A stretch of DNA of 64,000 bases from Flavobacteriaceae bacterium (GCA_014238425.1 JABABD010000032.1:41963-105962), one strand, 5' to 3'. Shown: positions 41,520 to 51,797, counted from the first letter of the stretch. Made by a program: numbers and translations. Notes: generated by a model not told the origin, from the sequence alone.

Positions 41520-41897
41520 TTGATAGTGAACCCAGCAGAAGAGTATATTCTCAACCAACCAGAGCCTTTCCGTTCAATCTTAATGCATGTCCAAGTAATT
41601 ATAGAACATACGATTCCTAGTGCCGAATTAAAATACAAATGGCGCATTCCTTGTTATTATGTTGGAAAGAAGCCAATATGTTATTTAAATGCTAGTCATA
41701 AAAATCAATTTGTTGATGTAGCATTTTGGCATTCTGCGCACTTAACAGAATACGATGCCTATCTAGAAAGCGAAAACCGTAAAGTGGTTAAATCGTTACG
41801 TTATAGATCTTTGGAAGAGATTGATGATAGTATTTTTATTGATATTTTAAAGGAGGTTAATAAACATAAAGACAAACGCTTTTATAAGAAGAAATAA
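41520..41897 (+). CDS. DUF1801 (YdhG-like) protein
   Basis: The 125-residue protein shows the DUF1801 pattern (YILNQPEPFRSILMHVQVII, PSAELKYKWRIPCYYVGKKP). The start is TTG at 41520 or GTG at 41526; no ATG fits. It is cytosolic and of unknown function. The 3' end lies 1 bp from the convergent kdsA gene. Confidence 0.75.
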   Translation: MIVNPAEEYILNQPEPFRSILMHVQVIIEHTIPSAELKYKWRIPCYYVGKKPICYLNASHKNQFVDVAFWHSAHLTEYDAYLESENRKVVKSLRYRSLEEIDDSIFIDILKEVNKHKDKRFYKKK

Positions 41898-41898
41898 C

Positions 41899-42720
41899 CT
41901 AAAAGGAACTGACTAACTTTCTAATAGCTGTTAAATTATTTAAAAGCCCTTCTAATTTATTTAAATGTAACATATTAGCGCCATCACTTTTTGCATTTGC
42001 AGGATCGAAATGGGTTTCTATGAATAGCCCATCTACATTATTTACAACCCCAGCTCTGGCAATAGTTTCTATCATTTCAGGTTGACCACCTGTTACGCCA
42101 GCACTCTGATTAGGTTGTTGCAAGGAGTGTGTAACATCTAATACGACAGGTGCATATTGTTTCATGGTAGGGATGCCACGAAAATCGACCACCATATCTT
42201 GATATCCGAACATAGTGCCTCGATCTGTAATCCAAGCTTTGTTACTTCCAGAATCTTTCACTTTCTGCACTGCATGTTTCATGGCTTCAGGACTCATGAA
42301 TTGCCCCTTTTTTAAATTCACCACCTTGCCTGTCTTGGCAGCGGCTACTACTAAATCGGTTTGCCGTACTAAAAATGCTGGTATTTGCAACACATCAACA
42401 TATTCGGCGGCTTTGTATGCATCTTCTACTTCATGAATGTCGGTAACCGTTGGAATATCAAAAGTCTCAGATACCTTTCTTAGTATTTTCAATGCTTTGT
42501 CATCACCAATGCCTGTAAAACTATCTATTCTGCTGCGATTAGCCTTCTTGAAGCTACCTTTAAAAATATAAGGAATGTCTAAGGTGTCTGTAATTTTCAA
42601 TACGGTTTCAGCAATGCGAAGTGCCATATCTTCACCTTCAATAGCACAAGGTCCAGCGAGCAAGAAAAAATTATTGGAATTGGTGTGTTTTAACTTCGGA
42701 ATATCTTGAAGATTCATCAA
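41899..42720 (-). CDS. kdsA: 3-deoxy-8-phosphooctulonate synthase
   Basis: KdsA condenses phosphoenolpyruvate with arabinose 5-phosphate to make KDO-8-phosphate for the lipopolysaccharide core. The 273-residue protein has the family landmarks LAGPCAIEG, IFKGSFKKANRS, TDIHEVEDA, QIPAFLVRQTDLVVAAAKTG, NLKKGQFMSPEAM, VLDVTHSLQQPN and ETHFDP. Length is normal. It is cytosolic and points to an outer membrane with KDO-containing lipopolysaccharide. Confidence 0.95.
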   Translation of the reverse strand: MMNLQDIPKLKHTNSNNFFLLAGPCAIEGEDMALRIAETVLKITDTLDIPYIFKGSFKKANRSRIDSFTGIGDDKALKILRKVSETFDIPTVTDIHEVEDAYKAAEYVDVLQIPAFLVRQTDLVVAAAKTGKVVNLKKGQFMSPEAMKHAVQKVKDSGSNKAWITDRGTMFGYQDMVVDFRGIPTMKQYAPVVLDVTHSLQQPNQSAGVTGGQPEMIETIARAGVVNNVDGLFIETHFDPANAKSDGANMLHLNKLEGLLNNLTAIRKLVSSF

Positions 42721-42759
42721 TCTAAGGTTTCATTTAATTAAGCCGTAAAGATAATCAAA

Positions 42760-43125
42760 TTAAAAGCTTTGGCGTAGGCTATTCCTAATGATCATCCACC
42801 ACATGTCGATGGCAGAAATTAAAATTACAAATACGCCTCCATAAATAACAAAATCTGTCGTTTTGCTAGTCATTGATGTTATGTTAAAAAACCCCAAAAC
42901 ATATGCCGATATTAGGTATACGGATAGGCAAATTAAAGTGATTCCAAAAGTAGAACTTAGTTTGCTCTTAGGTTTGATAATTTGCCATAGACATGGTATG
43001 GTAAATAATAATATCGGAAAGGCGATAGCACCTTCGACTTTATTAACATCTGTAAACCAAAACCCTACTACTGCAATAAAATAAAAATAGGGTATGGATT
43101 TAGAATATTTACTTATGATTTTCAT
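42760..43125 (-). CDS. Small membrane protein, hypothetical (121 aa)
   Basis: Four hydrophobic segments and a short basic C-terminus; no motif recognised. It starts 180 bp upstream of and divergent from typA, and lies 39 bp before kdsA in the same direction. Confidence 0.6.
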   Translation of the reverse strand: MKIISKYSKSIPYFYFIAVVGFWFTDVNKVEGAIAFPILLFTIPCLWQIIKPKSKLSSTFGITLICLSVYLISAYVLGFFNITSMTSKTTDFVIYGGVFVILISAIDMWWMIIRNSLRQSF

Positions 43126-43274
43126 CTGTTTTAGGTTAAAAAGGATTCAGATGGCTGGCTTTGTTCATTCTAAAACGATATATGATGTGCTCTAGTATTT
43201 TGTAAAATGATTATAACATTTAATTAACGCTCTCAATTCAAAGGTTGAGATATACAACCTATCATAATTAAACG

Positions 43275-43282
43275 TACCTTTG
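43275..43282 (+). promoter_or_regulatory. -7 box of the typA promoter
   Basis: TACCTTTG is a perfect match to TAnnTTTG and lies 23 bp upstream of the ATG at 43306. The nearest TTG element is further upstream than usual, so only the -7 box is claimed. Confidence 0.5.
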
Positions 43283-43305
43283 CGCGCTTAAAATCAGGCA
43301 TTATT

Positions 43306-45105
43306 ATGGCTAATATCAAGAACATTGCAATTATTGCACACGTAGATCACGGTAAAACCACTTTGGTAGATAAGATTATGTATCATTGTCAGTTATTTCG
43401 TGAAAATGAAAATACTGGAGATTTAATCCTCGATAATAACGATCTGGAGCGTGAACGTGGTATTACCATTACATCTAAGAACGTGTCCGTTATCTATAAA
43501 GACACTAAAATCAATATTATTGATACACCTGGTCACGCCGATTTTGGTGGAGAAGTAGAGCGTGTGTTAAACATGGCAGATGGTGTGCTTTTATTGGTTG
43601 ATGCTTTTGAAGGCCCAATGCCACAGACGCGATTTGTATTGCAAAAAGCCATTGATTTGGGTTTAAAACCTTGTGTGGTTATAAATAAAGTTGATAAAGA
43701 GAATTGTACTCCTGAAGAAGTGCATGAGGCTGTTTTCGATTTGATGTTCGAATTAGGAGCTGAGGAATGGCAATTAGATTTTCCAACAGTTTACGGTTCG
43801 GCCAAACATAATTGGATGAGCGATGATTGGAAAGATCAAACAGAAAATATAGAGCCTTTGTTGGATATGGTAATTGAACATATACCTGCACCGAAAATAC
43901 CTGAGGGAAATACACAGATGTTGATTACGTCTTTGGATTTCTCTTCGTTTACCGGTAGAATTGCTATTGGTCGTTTAACACGAGGAGACTTAAAAGTAGG
44001 ACAGAGTATTTCTTTAGTTAAAAGAGATGGAAGTATTGTTAAGTCTCGAATTAAAGAACTACATATTTTTGAAGGTTTAGGACGTAAGAAGGTGGAGAGT
44101 GTGCAAACAGGAGATATCTGTGCCATTGTGGGGCTTGAAGGTTTTGAAATTGGTGATACCATTGCGGACATTGAGAATCCTGAAGGATTAAAAACTATTG
44201 CTATTGATGAACCTACGATGAGTATGTTGTTTACAATAAACGATTCTCCTTTCTTTGGTAAAGATGGAAAATTCGTAACATCTAGGCATATTAAAGAGCG
44301 CTTGATGAAAGAGCTTGAAAAAAACTTAGCATTACGTGTTGAAGAAACCGATAGTGCTGATAAATTTATGGTTTTTGGACGTGGTGTATTACACTTATCT
44401 GTTTTGATAGAAACAATGAGAAGAGAAGGGTATGAGCTGCAAATAGGACAACCACAAGTGATTATTAAAGAAATTGATGGTGTTAAATGTGAACCTGTAG
44501 AAGATATGACCATCGATTTGCCAGAACATGTATCTGGAAAAGCTATTGAAATGGTATCGCTTCGTAAAGGCGAAATGACAAGTATGGAAGCCAAAGGGGA
44601 TCGCATGGTGTGCAAATTCATAGTGCCATCAAGAGGAATTATAGGATTGAGAAATCAATTACTAACTGCTACGGCTGGTGAAGCTATTATGGCTCATAGA
44701 TTTAAGGAATATCAACCAATCAAAGGTGGAATACCTGAAAGACAAAATGGATCATTGGTGTCAATGGAAAATGGACAGGCAATTCCTTATTCAATTGATA
44801 AATTACAAGATAGAGGTAAGTTTTTTGTGGATCCGGGAGAAGATATATACGAAGGTCAAGTCATTGGAGAGAATTCTCGTGGTGATGATATGACTGTTAA
44901 CGTTACTAAAACTAAGAAATTATCTAATGTACGTTCTTCTGGAGCGGATGATAAAGCCAAAATTGTTCCGGCTATTAAATTCTCATTGGAAGAAGCTTTA
45001 GAGTATATTCAAAAAGATGAATATGTAGAGGTAACGCCAAACTATTTGAGATTGCGTAAAGTATTCTTGAAAGAGGTAGAAAGAAAACGTAATAAATCTA
45101 TATGA
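43306..45105 (+). CDS. typA: Translational GTPase TypA/BipA
   Basis: The 599-residue ribosome-binding GTPase has the G1 loop AHVDHGKTT (10-18), G2 ERERGITI, G3 DTPGHADFGGEVERVL and G4 NKVDKE, followed by domains II, III, V and the BipA-specific C-terminal domain (TPNYLRLRKVFLKEVERKR). It assists ribosome assembly and stress or cold adaptation. Length is typical. A long antisense reading frame inside it is an artefact of codon use. Confidence 0.95.
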   Translation: MANIKNIAIIAHVDHGKTTLVDKIMYHCQLFRENENTGDLILDNNDLERERGITITSKNVSVIYKDTKINIIDTPGHADFGGEVERVLNMADGVLLLVDAFEGPMPQTRFVLQKAIDLGLKPCVVINKVDKENCTPEEVHEAVFDLMFELGAEEWQLDFPTVYGSAKHNWMSDDWKDQTENIEPLLDMVIEHIPAPKIPEGNTQMLITSLDFSSFTGRIAIGRLTRGDLKVGQSISLVKRDGSIVKSRIKELHIFEGLGRKKVESVQTGDICAIVGLEGFEIGDTIADIENPEGLKTIAIDEPTMSMLFTINDSPFFGKDGKFVTSRHIKERLMKELEKNLALRVEETDSADKFMVFGRGVLHLSVLIETMRREGYELQIGQPQVIIKEIDGVKCEPVEDMTIDLPEHVSGKAIEMVSLRKGEMTSMEAKGDRMVCKFIVPSRGIIGLRNQLLTATAGEAIMAHRFKEYQPIKGGIPERQNGSLVSMENGQAIPYSIDKLQDRGKFFVDPGEDIYEGQVIGENSRGDDMTVNVTKTKKLSNVRSSGADDKAKIVPAIKFSLEEALEYIQKDEYVEVTPNYLRLRKVFLKEVERKRNKSI

Positions 45106-45140
45106 TCTTCTAGAAAATATAATTTTCTTAATATTATGGT

Positions 45141-45371
45141 ATGGAGTTTATAGGTATATCTCTAACAGATTGGATTGGTTATTTGGCGATGGCGACATTA
45201 CTTGTGTCGTTTATGATGAAAAACGTTACTAAACTTAGAGTTATAAATTCTATTGGTTGTGCTTTTTTTGTGATTTACGGTATAATGTTAGCTACTTCTT
45301 GGCCAATAATAATCACAAATTTTGCAATTATCTGTATTAATCTGTATTATCTCCTTGTCAATAAAAATTAG
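45141..45371 (+). CDS. Small YgjV-like membrane protein
   Basis: The 76-residue protein has three hydrophobic helices and the pattern of the YgjV/Imp-like family (DWIGYLAMATLLVSFMMKNV, LRVINSIGCAFFVIYGIML). Function unknown. It follows typA by 35 bp. Confidence 0.65.
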   Translation: MEFIGISLTDWIGYLAMATLLVSFMMKNVTKLRVINSIGCAFFVIYGIMLATSWPIIITNFAIICINLYYLLVNKN

Positions 45372-45489
45372 TATTTTGGCATCGTAGAACAGATGATTTA
45401 AGCTAATGTTTTTAGCTTTAGCAAAGCATAAAAGAATCTTTATAGAAGTTCTATGTTAGAAATGGATTCTAAGAATTAAATACCTAACA

Positions 45490-46824
45490 GTGAGACGGCT
45501 TTTTGATTATATTAATAATAATGTTCTATTTAAAGTAGCTTCACTAAACTCTGCGTCTGTTCTTGTGCGAATTATTGCTGGCGTATTTACATCAAAAGCA
45601 ATAGCCGTCTTAATTGGACCTGAAGGAATGGCTTTGATCGGGAATTTAAGAAATTTCACAACATCAGTTCAATCATTTGCTACATTAGGACTTTACAATG
45701 GCGTTGTAAAGTATATTTCAGAATTCAAGAACAATGTCACACAATTAGGTAAGCTCGTATCCACAGTATATTATGTGGGATTTCTTGCGACTACTATTGT
45801 TTGCTTTTTTATTTATTACAATGCCGAGTACATAAACTCTTTAGTTTTTCTTACGTATACTAATTATACGTATATCTTTAAGATCTTGGCGCTAGCCTTG
45901 CCTTTTTATTGTTTGAATATGCTAACATTCTCTATCATGAATGGCTACTCAAAGTATAGAATGCTATTGATGATTAATATAATAGGGCAAATACTTGGCC
46001 TTTTAGTTACATTAATACTTATATGGCAAAATAATCTTGATGGAGCTCTAATATCGGTCGTAATTTCCCCGTCTTTAATTTTCTTGATAACTTTTGTTGG
46101 GATATCAAATCAAAAAAGTTTAACAAGCATAATAGATATAGATAATATAAGTTTAACCCTTATTAAGAAGTTAAGTTCTTATACCATGATGGCATTGATT
46201 TCTGGAGTAGCATTGCCTTTAGTTATGATTCAGATTCGAAACTATATAGGGAATAATATTGGCATGCAAGAAGCCGGATTCTGGGAAGCTATGAATAGAA
46301 TATCAACTTACTATTTGATGTTTATAAGTTCCTTGATGAGCTTGTATATTTTGCCTAGGTTTTCTGAAATTGAAGGGGCTAAAGAATTCAGAAGAGAGGT
46401 GTTTAGCTTTTATAAAACTATAGTGCCGGTTTTTGGAATGGGGCTCTTGGTAATATATCTTTTAAGACCATTTATTATTTCTATTGTGTTTAGCAAGGAA
46501 TTTGCACCTATGGAAAATTTGTTTGTATGGCAATTACTCGGAGATTTTGTGAAGGTACTATCTATAGTAATTGCTTATCAGTTTATTGCTAAGCGAATGT
46601 ATTGGCATTTTATTATTACCGAAGTATTTTTAGTAGTTATGTTATATGTATCCAGTATTTATTTTATAGATAGCAACGGAGCAAGAGGAGCTACTATAGC
46701 GCATTTTGTTAGCTATTTATTCTATTTTGGAATTATTTTAATGGTCTTTGGGACCAAACTTTTTGGTCCTTTGCCTCTAGAAGTAGAAGAGGAAACTGTA
46801 AATGAAGATTCAAATGATGAATAA
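45490..46824 (+). CDS. Wzx-like polysaccharide flippase (MOP superfamily), first copy
   Basis: The 444-residue protein has about twelve membrane helices and the N-terminal pattern of O-antigen flippases (SASVLVRIIAGVFTSKAIAV, LIGPEGMALIGNL). It begins with GTG at 45490. It would move lipid-linked oligosaccharide across the inner membrane. A paralog follows directly; both contain GFWEAM(N/K)RIS and FSKEF(A/I)PME. The acidic C-terminus is unusual (EVEEETVNEDSNDE). Confidence 0.8.
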   Translation: MRRLFDYINNNVLFKVASLNSASVLVRIIAGVFTSKAIAVLIGPEGMALIGNLRNFTTSVQSFATLGLYNGVVKYISEFKNNVTQLGKLVSTVYYVGFLATTIVCFFIYYNAEYINSLVFLTYTNYTYIFKILALALPFYCLNMLTFSIMNGYSKYRMLLMINIIGQILGLLVTLILIWQNNLDGALISVVISPSLIFLITFVGISNQKSLTSIIDIDNISLTLIKKLSSYTMMALISGVALPLVMIQIRNYIGNNIGMQEAGFWEAMNRISTYYLMFISSLMSLYILPRFSEIEGAKEFRREVFSFYKTIVPVFGMGLLVIYLLRPFIISIVFSKEFAPMENLFVWQLLGDFVKVLSIVIAYQFIAKRMYWHFIITEVFLVVMLYVSSIYFIDSNGARGATIAHFVSYLFYFGIILMVFGTKLFGPLPLEVEEETVNEDSNDE

Positions 46825-46849
46825 TATGAAATATATGGTGTATTAATAG

Positions 46850-48124
46850 GTGCTGAAAAAAATCAAGCATATCATCAATAATAATGGATTGCTAAAGCTG
46901 GGTGCTTTTAATTCGGTATCTATTGTTATCAAAATTTTAGCCAGCATTATTTCTTCAAAAGCTCTAGCTATTTTTGTTGGACCCTCTGGACTCGCTTTTA
47001 TTGGTATATTCAAGGATTTTTCGACGATGGCTGTAAACATGTCGTCACTTGGTTTACAGAAAGGACTTGTAAAGTATACCGCTGAGTTAAAGTCTCAGTC
47101 TAACGAGTTGAAAATATTCCTGAATACCTCTAAAATATTGATGTTAACCATTAGTATTCTAGTAGGAGTCGTTTTTTTTGCGCTTTCTGAGCCCATTAGT
47201 AAGCTTCTGTCTCCTCATTATGATTTTAGTTTTGTCATCGAAATCTTTGCTCTGGTAATTCCAGTTAGCGTATTCAATTTATACTTTATCTCTGTACTTA
47301 ATGGGTTGCAATACACAAGTCATATCTTAAGAATAAATACATTATTGTATATACTTAATATGATTGCCATTGTTATTATGTCCTATTTTATGGGTACCAA
47401 AGGCGCTTTATTAGCAATAAGTATTTTCTTTATTCTTCAATTCATTTCAATCATTGTATACAAACCTAAGAGCGTGTCGCTAAACTTGCTCTCAAAGGTT
47501 GATTTTTCACGTAAATTCACAAAAAAACTTTTAGGCTATACGGCAATGACACTTTTTTCTTTGTTTTTATTTCCAGTAATATCTATCTGGATACGAGGGG
47601 CTATAATAAGTGATGTTGGAGAAGAAGCGGCTGGTTTTTGGGAGGCAATGAAACGAATATCAGACAACTATTTACTATTTGCATCGTCTTTAGTAATGTT
47701 ATTTGTATTGCCAAAATTATCGGAAAATCATCATGCTTTCAAAGAGGTGATTTCAAAATTTTTCAGGACCATTCTTCCATTATTTGCGTTGGCACTTTTT
47801 CTTGTGTTTATATTGCGTTATGCTATTATAACGCTATTTTTTAGTAAGGAATTTATTCCCATGGAGTCTCTAGTCAAGTGGTATGTGCTTGGAGATTTCT
47901 TTAGAATAATGGGCATGGTCTTAGCAGCTAATTTTTATGCAAGAAGAAATATTATTGGATACTTTATAACAGATATGTTCTTGGCCTCAATAATGTATAT
48001 TTCCACACTTTTTCTTTTGAAGAAATATGGGTTAGATGGCTGCGCTATGGCATATTTAGTAACTTATGTCTTATATTTTATTTTACTAATTTTAGTGTTT
48101 AGAAAGAAACTATTTCATACATAA
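46850..48124 (+). CDS. Wzx-like polysaccharide flippase (MOP superfamily), second copy
   Basis: The 424-residue protein aligns with the preceding flippase along its length (SVSIVIKILASIISSKALAI, FVGPSGLAFIGIF, GFWEAMKRIS, FSKEFIPMESLVKWYVLGDF). It begins with GTG at 46850, 25 bp after the first. Tandem duplication followed by divergence is likely, perhaps serving two different glycans. Confidence 0.8.
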   Translation: MLKKIKHIINNNGLLKLGAFNSVSIVIKILASIISSKALAIFVGPSGLAFIGIFKDFSTMAVNMSSLGLQKGLVKYTAELKSQSNELKIFLNTSKILMLTISILVGVVFFALSEPISKLLSPHYDFSFVIEIFALVIPVSVFNLYFISVLNGLQYTSHILRINTLLYILNMIAIVIMSYFMGTKGALLAISIFFILQFISIIVYKPKSVSLNLLSKVDFSRKFTKKLLGYTAMTLFSLFLFPVISIWIRGAIISDVGEEAAGFWEAMKRISDNYLLFASSLVMLFVLPKLSENHHAFKEVISKFFRTILPLFALALFLVFILRYAIITLFFSKEFIPMESLVKWYVLGDFFRIMGMVLAANFYARRNIIGYFITDMFLASIMYISTLFLLKKYGLDGCAMAYLVTYVLYFILLILVFRKKLFHT

Positions 48125-48144
48125 ACAGTAGTTTAAACGGATAG

Positions 48145-49749
48145 ATGAATAAAAAAAATAACATTGTAGTTTTAGTATTCATTATCCCAATAATCTTTTC
48201 CTATGTATTTGAATTAATTATTCTAGCTAACATAACTAAGCGATTTAGTAATGTTATTGAGCACATCTTTTTTGCGATTATTCTTATTTCTATAGCGTTT
48301 TTGATTAAGAGAATTTCGTTCAGGAGGGTATATCTAAAATCAGTTTTTATACTGTTTTGTTTTATGCTTTTCTTTGAAACAATCTATTACTATTATTTCA
48401 AAAGTAGTTTTAATGCTTCCGCAACGTTTATTGTGTTAGAAACAAATGGAGCAGAAACAAGTGAGTTTTTGACTTCTTATTTCGATACGGTATCTGTGTT
48501 TTTGATATGTGTATACAGTGTTTTTATATTTATTGGGATACGTGTTTTAAACAAATGTTCAGTTAGAATGAAAACCATAAAGCCATTGTTTTCACTAGCC
48601 TTAATTGGTGTGTCTTTGATGATATTAAAAGTATCTAAATTGGTTGAGCATAATTTGGTCTATTCAATAGTAAAAGGGTCGTCTATTTATGTTGATGAGA
48701 TGATAAAATTTGATGCTTACAATCAGGATAATAAGCATTTTACTGATGTTAAGCGTCATATTGAAACAAATGACAACGAACTCTATATTATTATAATAGG
48801 GGAATCTGTGAGTAGATTACACGTTCAATTATATGAACAGTATGATCGAGCAACAACTCCTCTTCTTTATGAGATAAAGAACGAGCTTATGATAATGAAT
48901 GACGTTATAAGTCCACATACATATACCATTGCTTCATTAACAAAGGGGTTGACCTTAGCGAATGCCGAAAATCCTGAACGAAAATTTGATGGATCCATTA
49001 TTCACTTACTTAATCAAGCTGATTATAAGACCTATTGGATTTCTAATCAGCGACCAATAGGTCTTTCTGATACTCAAGTCACAAAAATAGCATCAGCAGC
49101 CCAAGAAACTATTTTCTTGAACACTAAACATACAAGTGAGAAAACGCCTTACGATGAAGTTCTTTTAGACGAACTCGAAAAAGTTGTAAATGAAGAGATG
49201 AAGAAAAAAGTGGTATTTATTCATATGATAGGAGCTCATAAGAATTATGAAAAAAGAGTACCTCCTAGCTTTAAGTTTTTTGAAAAGACACCACAGACAA
49301 AATTTAAAAGTAAACATAACTATAAGATTATTAATGCTTATGATAATGCCATAAGATATACAGATAGCGTCGTAAGAAATGTAATTGAGATAGTTCGTAA
49401 GCAGAATGCTATGAGCTATGTTTTGTATCTATCTGATCACGGACAAGAAGTTTATGACGATATAGAATTTCACGGCCAGACTAACGATGAACTCGTTACA
49501 AAGAATATGTACGAAATTCCGTTTTTTTTATGGACTTCAAGTGTCTACCAAAACAATAGTGTAATAGCAGACAATACCCGAAAGAGGTATGTGACGGACG
49601 ATTTAATTCATAGTATAGCTGATCTTAGCAAAATTTCTGCAAAAGAAATTGATTCTACTCGCAGCATTTTTAGTCCAGCCTTTATAGAGCGTAAAAGATT
49701 CATAAAAGATACAATTGATTATGATATTTACTTCAGTGTAGACAATTAA
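48145..49749 (+). CDS. Phosphoethanolamine transferase-like membrane enzyme (sulfatase/alkaline phosphatase superfamily)
   Basis: Five membrane helices (about residues 1-160) precede a periplasmic catalytic domain. It has GESVSRLHVQLYEQYDRATT, where the GES Ser takes the place of the Thr nucleophile of EptA-type enzymes, ISPHTYTIASLTKGLTLAN, and the metal-binding segment YLSDHGQEVYD. It probably transfers phosphoethanolamine or a similar group to lipid A, core sugars or glycan. Co-directional with the flippases (20-bp gap) and the following glycosyltransferase (7-bp gap). Confidence 0.8.
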   Translation: MNKKNNIVVLVFIIPIIFSYVFELIILANITKRFSNVIEHIFFAIILISIAFLIKRISFRRVYLKSVFILFCFMLFFETIYYYYFKSSFNASATFIVLETNGAETSEFLTSYFDTVSVFLICVYSVFIFIGIRVLNKCSVRMKTIKPLFSLALIGVSLMILKVSKLVEHNLVYSIVKGSSIYVDEMIKFDAYNQDNKHFTDVKRHIETNDNELYIIIIGESVSRLHVQLYEQYDRATTPLLYEIKNELMIMNDVISPHTYTIASLTKGLTLANAENPERKFDGSIIHLLNQADYKTYWISNQRPIGLSDTQVTKIASAAQETIFLNTKHTSEKTPYDEVLLDELEKVVNEEMKKKVVFIHMIGAHKNYEKRVPPSFKFFEKTPQTKFKSKHNYKIINAYDNAIRYTDSVVRNVIEIVRKQNAMSYVLYLSDHGQEVYDDIEFHGQTNDELVTKNMYEIPFFLWTSSVYQNNSVIADNTRKRYVTDDLIHSIADLSKISAKEIDSTRSIFSPAFIERKRFIKDTIDYDIYFSVDN

Positions 49750-49756
49750 TATAGCT

Positions 49757-50860
49757 ATGAGTGATTTGAAGAAAAAAATACTTATTGTTACAACATCACT
49801 TGGACAAGGTGGGGCTGAAAGAGCGTCTGCTACGCAATCTTTTGTGTTTACTAATTTAGGTTATGACGTATATATAGTTACAATATTATCGGATATTACT
49901 TATAAATATTCGGGAACTTTAATAAACTTAGGGGCATTAAAAGATAAAAATGATTCTACCATTGGGCGCATTCATAGATTACTTGAATTTCGAAAGCTTC
50001 TAAATCAGTATGAGTTTAGTCTTATTGTTGACAACAGAGCTAGAAATCAATCCTATAGAGAATTCATTATAAGCAAGTTGATTTATAATTGCCCTGTGGT
50101 GTATGTAATTCATTCGTATGACGAAAAAGTGGCTTTTACATCATATCAATGGCTAAATAGATTTCTGTATAAGAATGAAACAATGGTTGCTGTTTCTGAT
50201 AAAGTTGCAGATAAATTCAGGAATAAATATGGATTGAATTGTGTTGAAACCATACATAATGGGTTTGATTTTGCTTCTATTGACGAGCATTCTAAAAAGG
50301 ATGTCATTAATGAATATTCGGGCGATTACATTTTGTATTATGGGCGAATACATGATCATTCAAAAAATCTAAGACTTCTACTTCAATCTTATTTGGCTTC
50401 AGAATTAGTAAGTAAAAACATAAAGCTTATTATAGCTGGTGATGGGCCAGATACATCTGCAATTCAAGAGTATTCTTCGGAATTGGGATTGAGAGATGAT
50501 GTGATTTTTAAAGGATTCATGAAAAATCCGTTTCCTCTTGTTAAAAAAGCATGTTTTACGGTATTAACAAGTAGATCTGAAGGCTTTGCTCTAACCCTTG
50601 TTGAATCTTTATTTTTAGAAACTCCTGTCGTTTCTGTAGATTGTGAAGCAGGGCCTAAAGAGATCATTGAGCACGAAGTAAATGGATTATTAGTTGAAAA
50701 CCATAATGTAAAAGCACTCTCTGAAGGAATGAGGCGAATGGTTAAAGATTTAGAACTGCGACAGAAGTGTATTCAGAACGCCAAGCAAAGTGTAATGAGA
50801 TTTGATTTAGTGGATAAAACTGAAGCATGGAAAAAGTTGTCGGATGAGATGATGAGATAA
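49757..50860 (+). CDS. Family 4 glycosyltransferase
   Basis: The 367-residue GT-B enzyme starts with KKILIVTTSLGQGGAERASA and has the C-terminal nucleotide-sugar motif (VLTSRSEGFALTLVESLFLE, TPVVSVDCEAGPKEIIEHE), with the EX7E pattern between the two Glu. It is cytosolic and builds a lipid-linked glycan with the neighbouring enzymes. Donor and acceptor unknown. The gene ends 1 bp from the convergent glycosyltransferase gene. Confidence 0.85.
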   Translation: MSDLKKKILIVTTSLGQGGAERASATQSFVFTNLGYDVYIVTILSDITYKYSGTLINLGALKDKNDSTIGRIHRLLEFRKLLNQYEFSLIVDNRARNQSYREFIISKLIYNCPVVYVIHSYDEKVAFTSYQWLNRFLYKNETMVAVSDKVADKFRNKYGLNCVETIHNGFDFASIDEHSKKDVINEYSGDYILYYGRIHDHSKNLRLLLQSYLASELVSKNIKLIIAGDGPDTSAIQEYSSELGLRDDVIFKGFMKNPFPLVKKACFTVLTSRSEGFALTLVESLFLETPVVSVDCEAGPKEIIEHEVNGLLVENHNVKALSEGMRRMVKDLELRQKCIQNAKQSVMRFDLVDKTEAWKKLSDEMMR

Positions 50861-50861
50861 T

Positions 50862-51797
50862 CTATTTATAAGCAGATAAATAAATTCCTTTTTTGACTAA
50901 AAACATTTGAAAGCGTTTCATGAGCTTTAATGCAAAAACAGGTAATTTTAATAGAAATCTCTGTTTTGCATTCAAATTCGATGTATCTAAATCTTTTAAT
51001 AACTTGTCAGAAACCCATTTGGGACCATATGTTTTACTTCTTAATCCAACGGCATAACGATTGACATCTAAATACAATTTTAGAGATGTGTTGCCTTTTT
51101 CATCCTCTAAGTATCTGTTAATAAGCCAGTATCGATCTTCATTGTACTCTTTGTTAGATAGGCTGGAGTCATCAAAAAGATTATATAGCATAGTAATTTT
51201 TGGATTAAAAGCAATATTTCCCAAAAGCCCGAATTTTATCCATAAATCAATATCCTGACCAGTCCTTAATTTGGTATCATAACCACCTATTTTTAAAAAA
51301 TGAGCTTTTGTGAAAGCAACCGAGGACGATGACGGAACAAAATTGATAATTGTAGCCATAAAAAAGTCTTCAATGATCAAGCAATCCTTGTCATAATCAA
51401 AATTGAAAACTGCATCAGTAGTTAAGTCGTTATGTCTTTTGATTTCATAATTACCACAATATAAAACGACATGACTGAATGCGGTAATACATTTTTTTAA
51501 TTCTAATAGATGATCTGGATGCCATATGTCGTCAGCATCAAGTAGAGCAATATATTCGCCTGAAGAAGCCATAATGGCATTGTTTCTAGCTCTCGATGCT
51601 CCTTGATTGTCTTGAGAAATCAGTTGTAGCCTATGGTCTTTTATACTAGCAACTATCTCTACACTTTTATCGGTGCTACCATCATCAAGAATGATTATTT
51701 CAAAATCCTGAAAGGTCTGAGAAAGTGCACTTTTTAAGGTGTTCTCGATATACGACTCTTTGTTATAAAGAGGAATTATGATTGAGAAAAATGGCAT
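50862..51797 (-). CDS. Family 2 glycosyltransferase
   Basis: The 311-residue GT-A enzyme has FFSIIIPLYNKESYIENTLK, IIILDDGSTDKSVEIV, and the DXD-type LLDADDIWHP. The Gln/Asp of the catalytic region is in GGYDTKLRTGQDIDLWIKFG. It shares an overlapping stop/start base with the upstream glycosyltransferase gene, so the two are translated in series. Confidence 0.85.
   Translation of the reverse strand: MPFFSIIIPLYNKESYIENTLKSALSQTFQDFEIIILDDGSTDKSVEIVASIKDHRLQLISQDNQGASRARNNAIMASSGEYIALLDADDIWHPDHLLELKKCITAFSHVVLYCGNYEIKRHNDLTTDAVFNFDYDKDCLIIEDFFMATIINFVPSSSSVAFTKAHFLKIGGYDTKLRTGQDIDLWIKFGLLGNIAFNPKITMLYNLFDDSSLSNKEYNEDRYWLINRYLEDEKGNTSLKLYLDVNRYAVGLRSKTYGPKWVSDKLLKDLDTSNLNAKQRFLLKLPVFALKLMKRFQMFLVKKGIYLSAYK

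Noticed and set aside
43836..44621. 261-codon open frame on the minus strand inside typA
   Set aside because: It is fully antisense to a highly conserved gene, rich in Ser, Ile and Pro as expected from the complement, and has no domain or signal.
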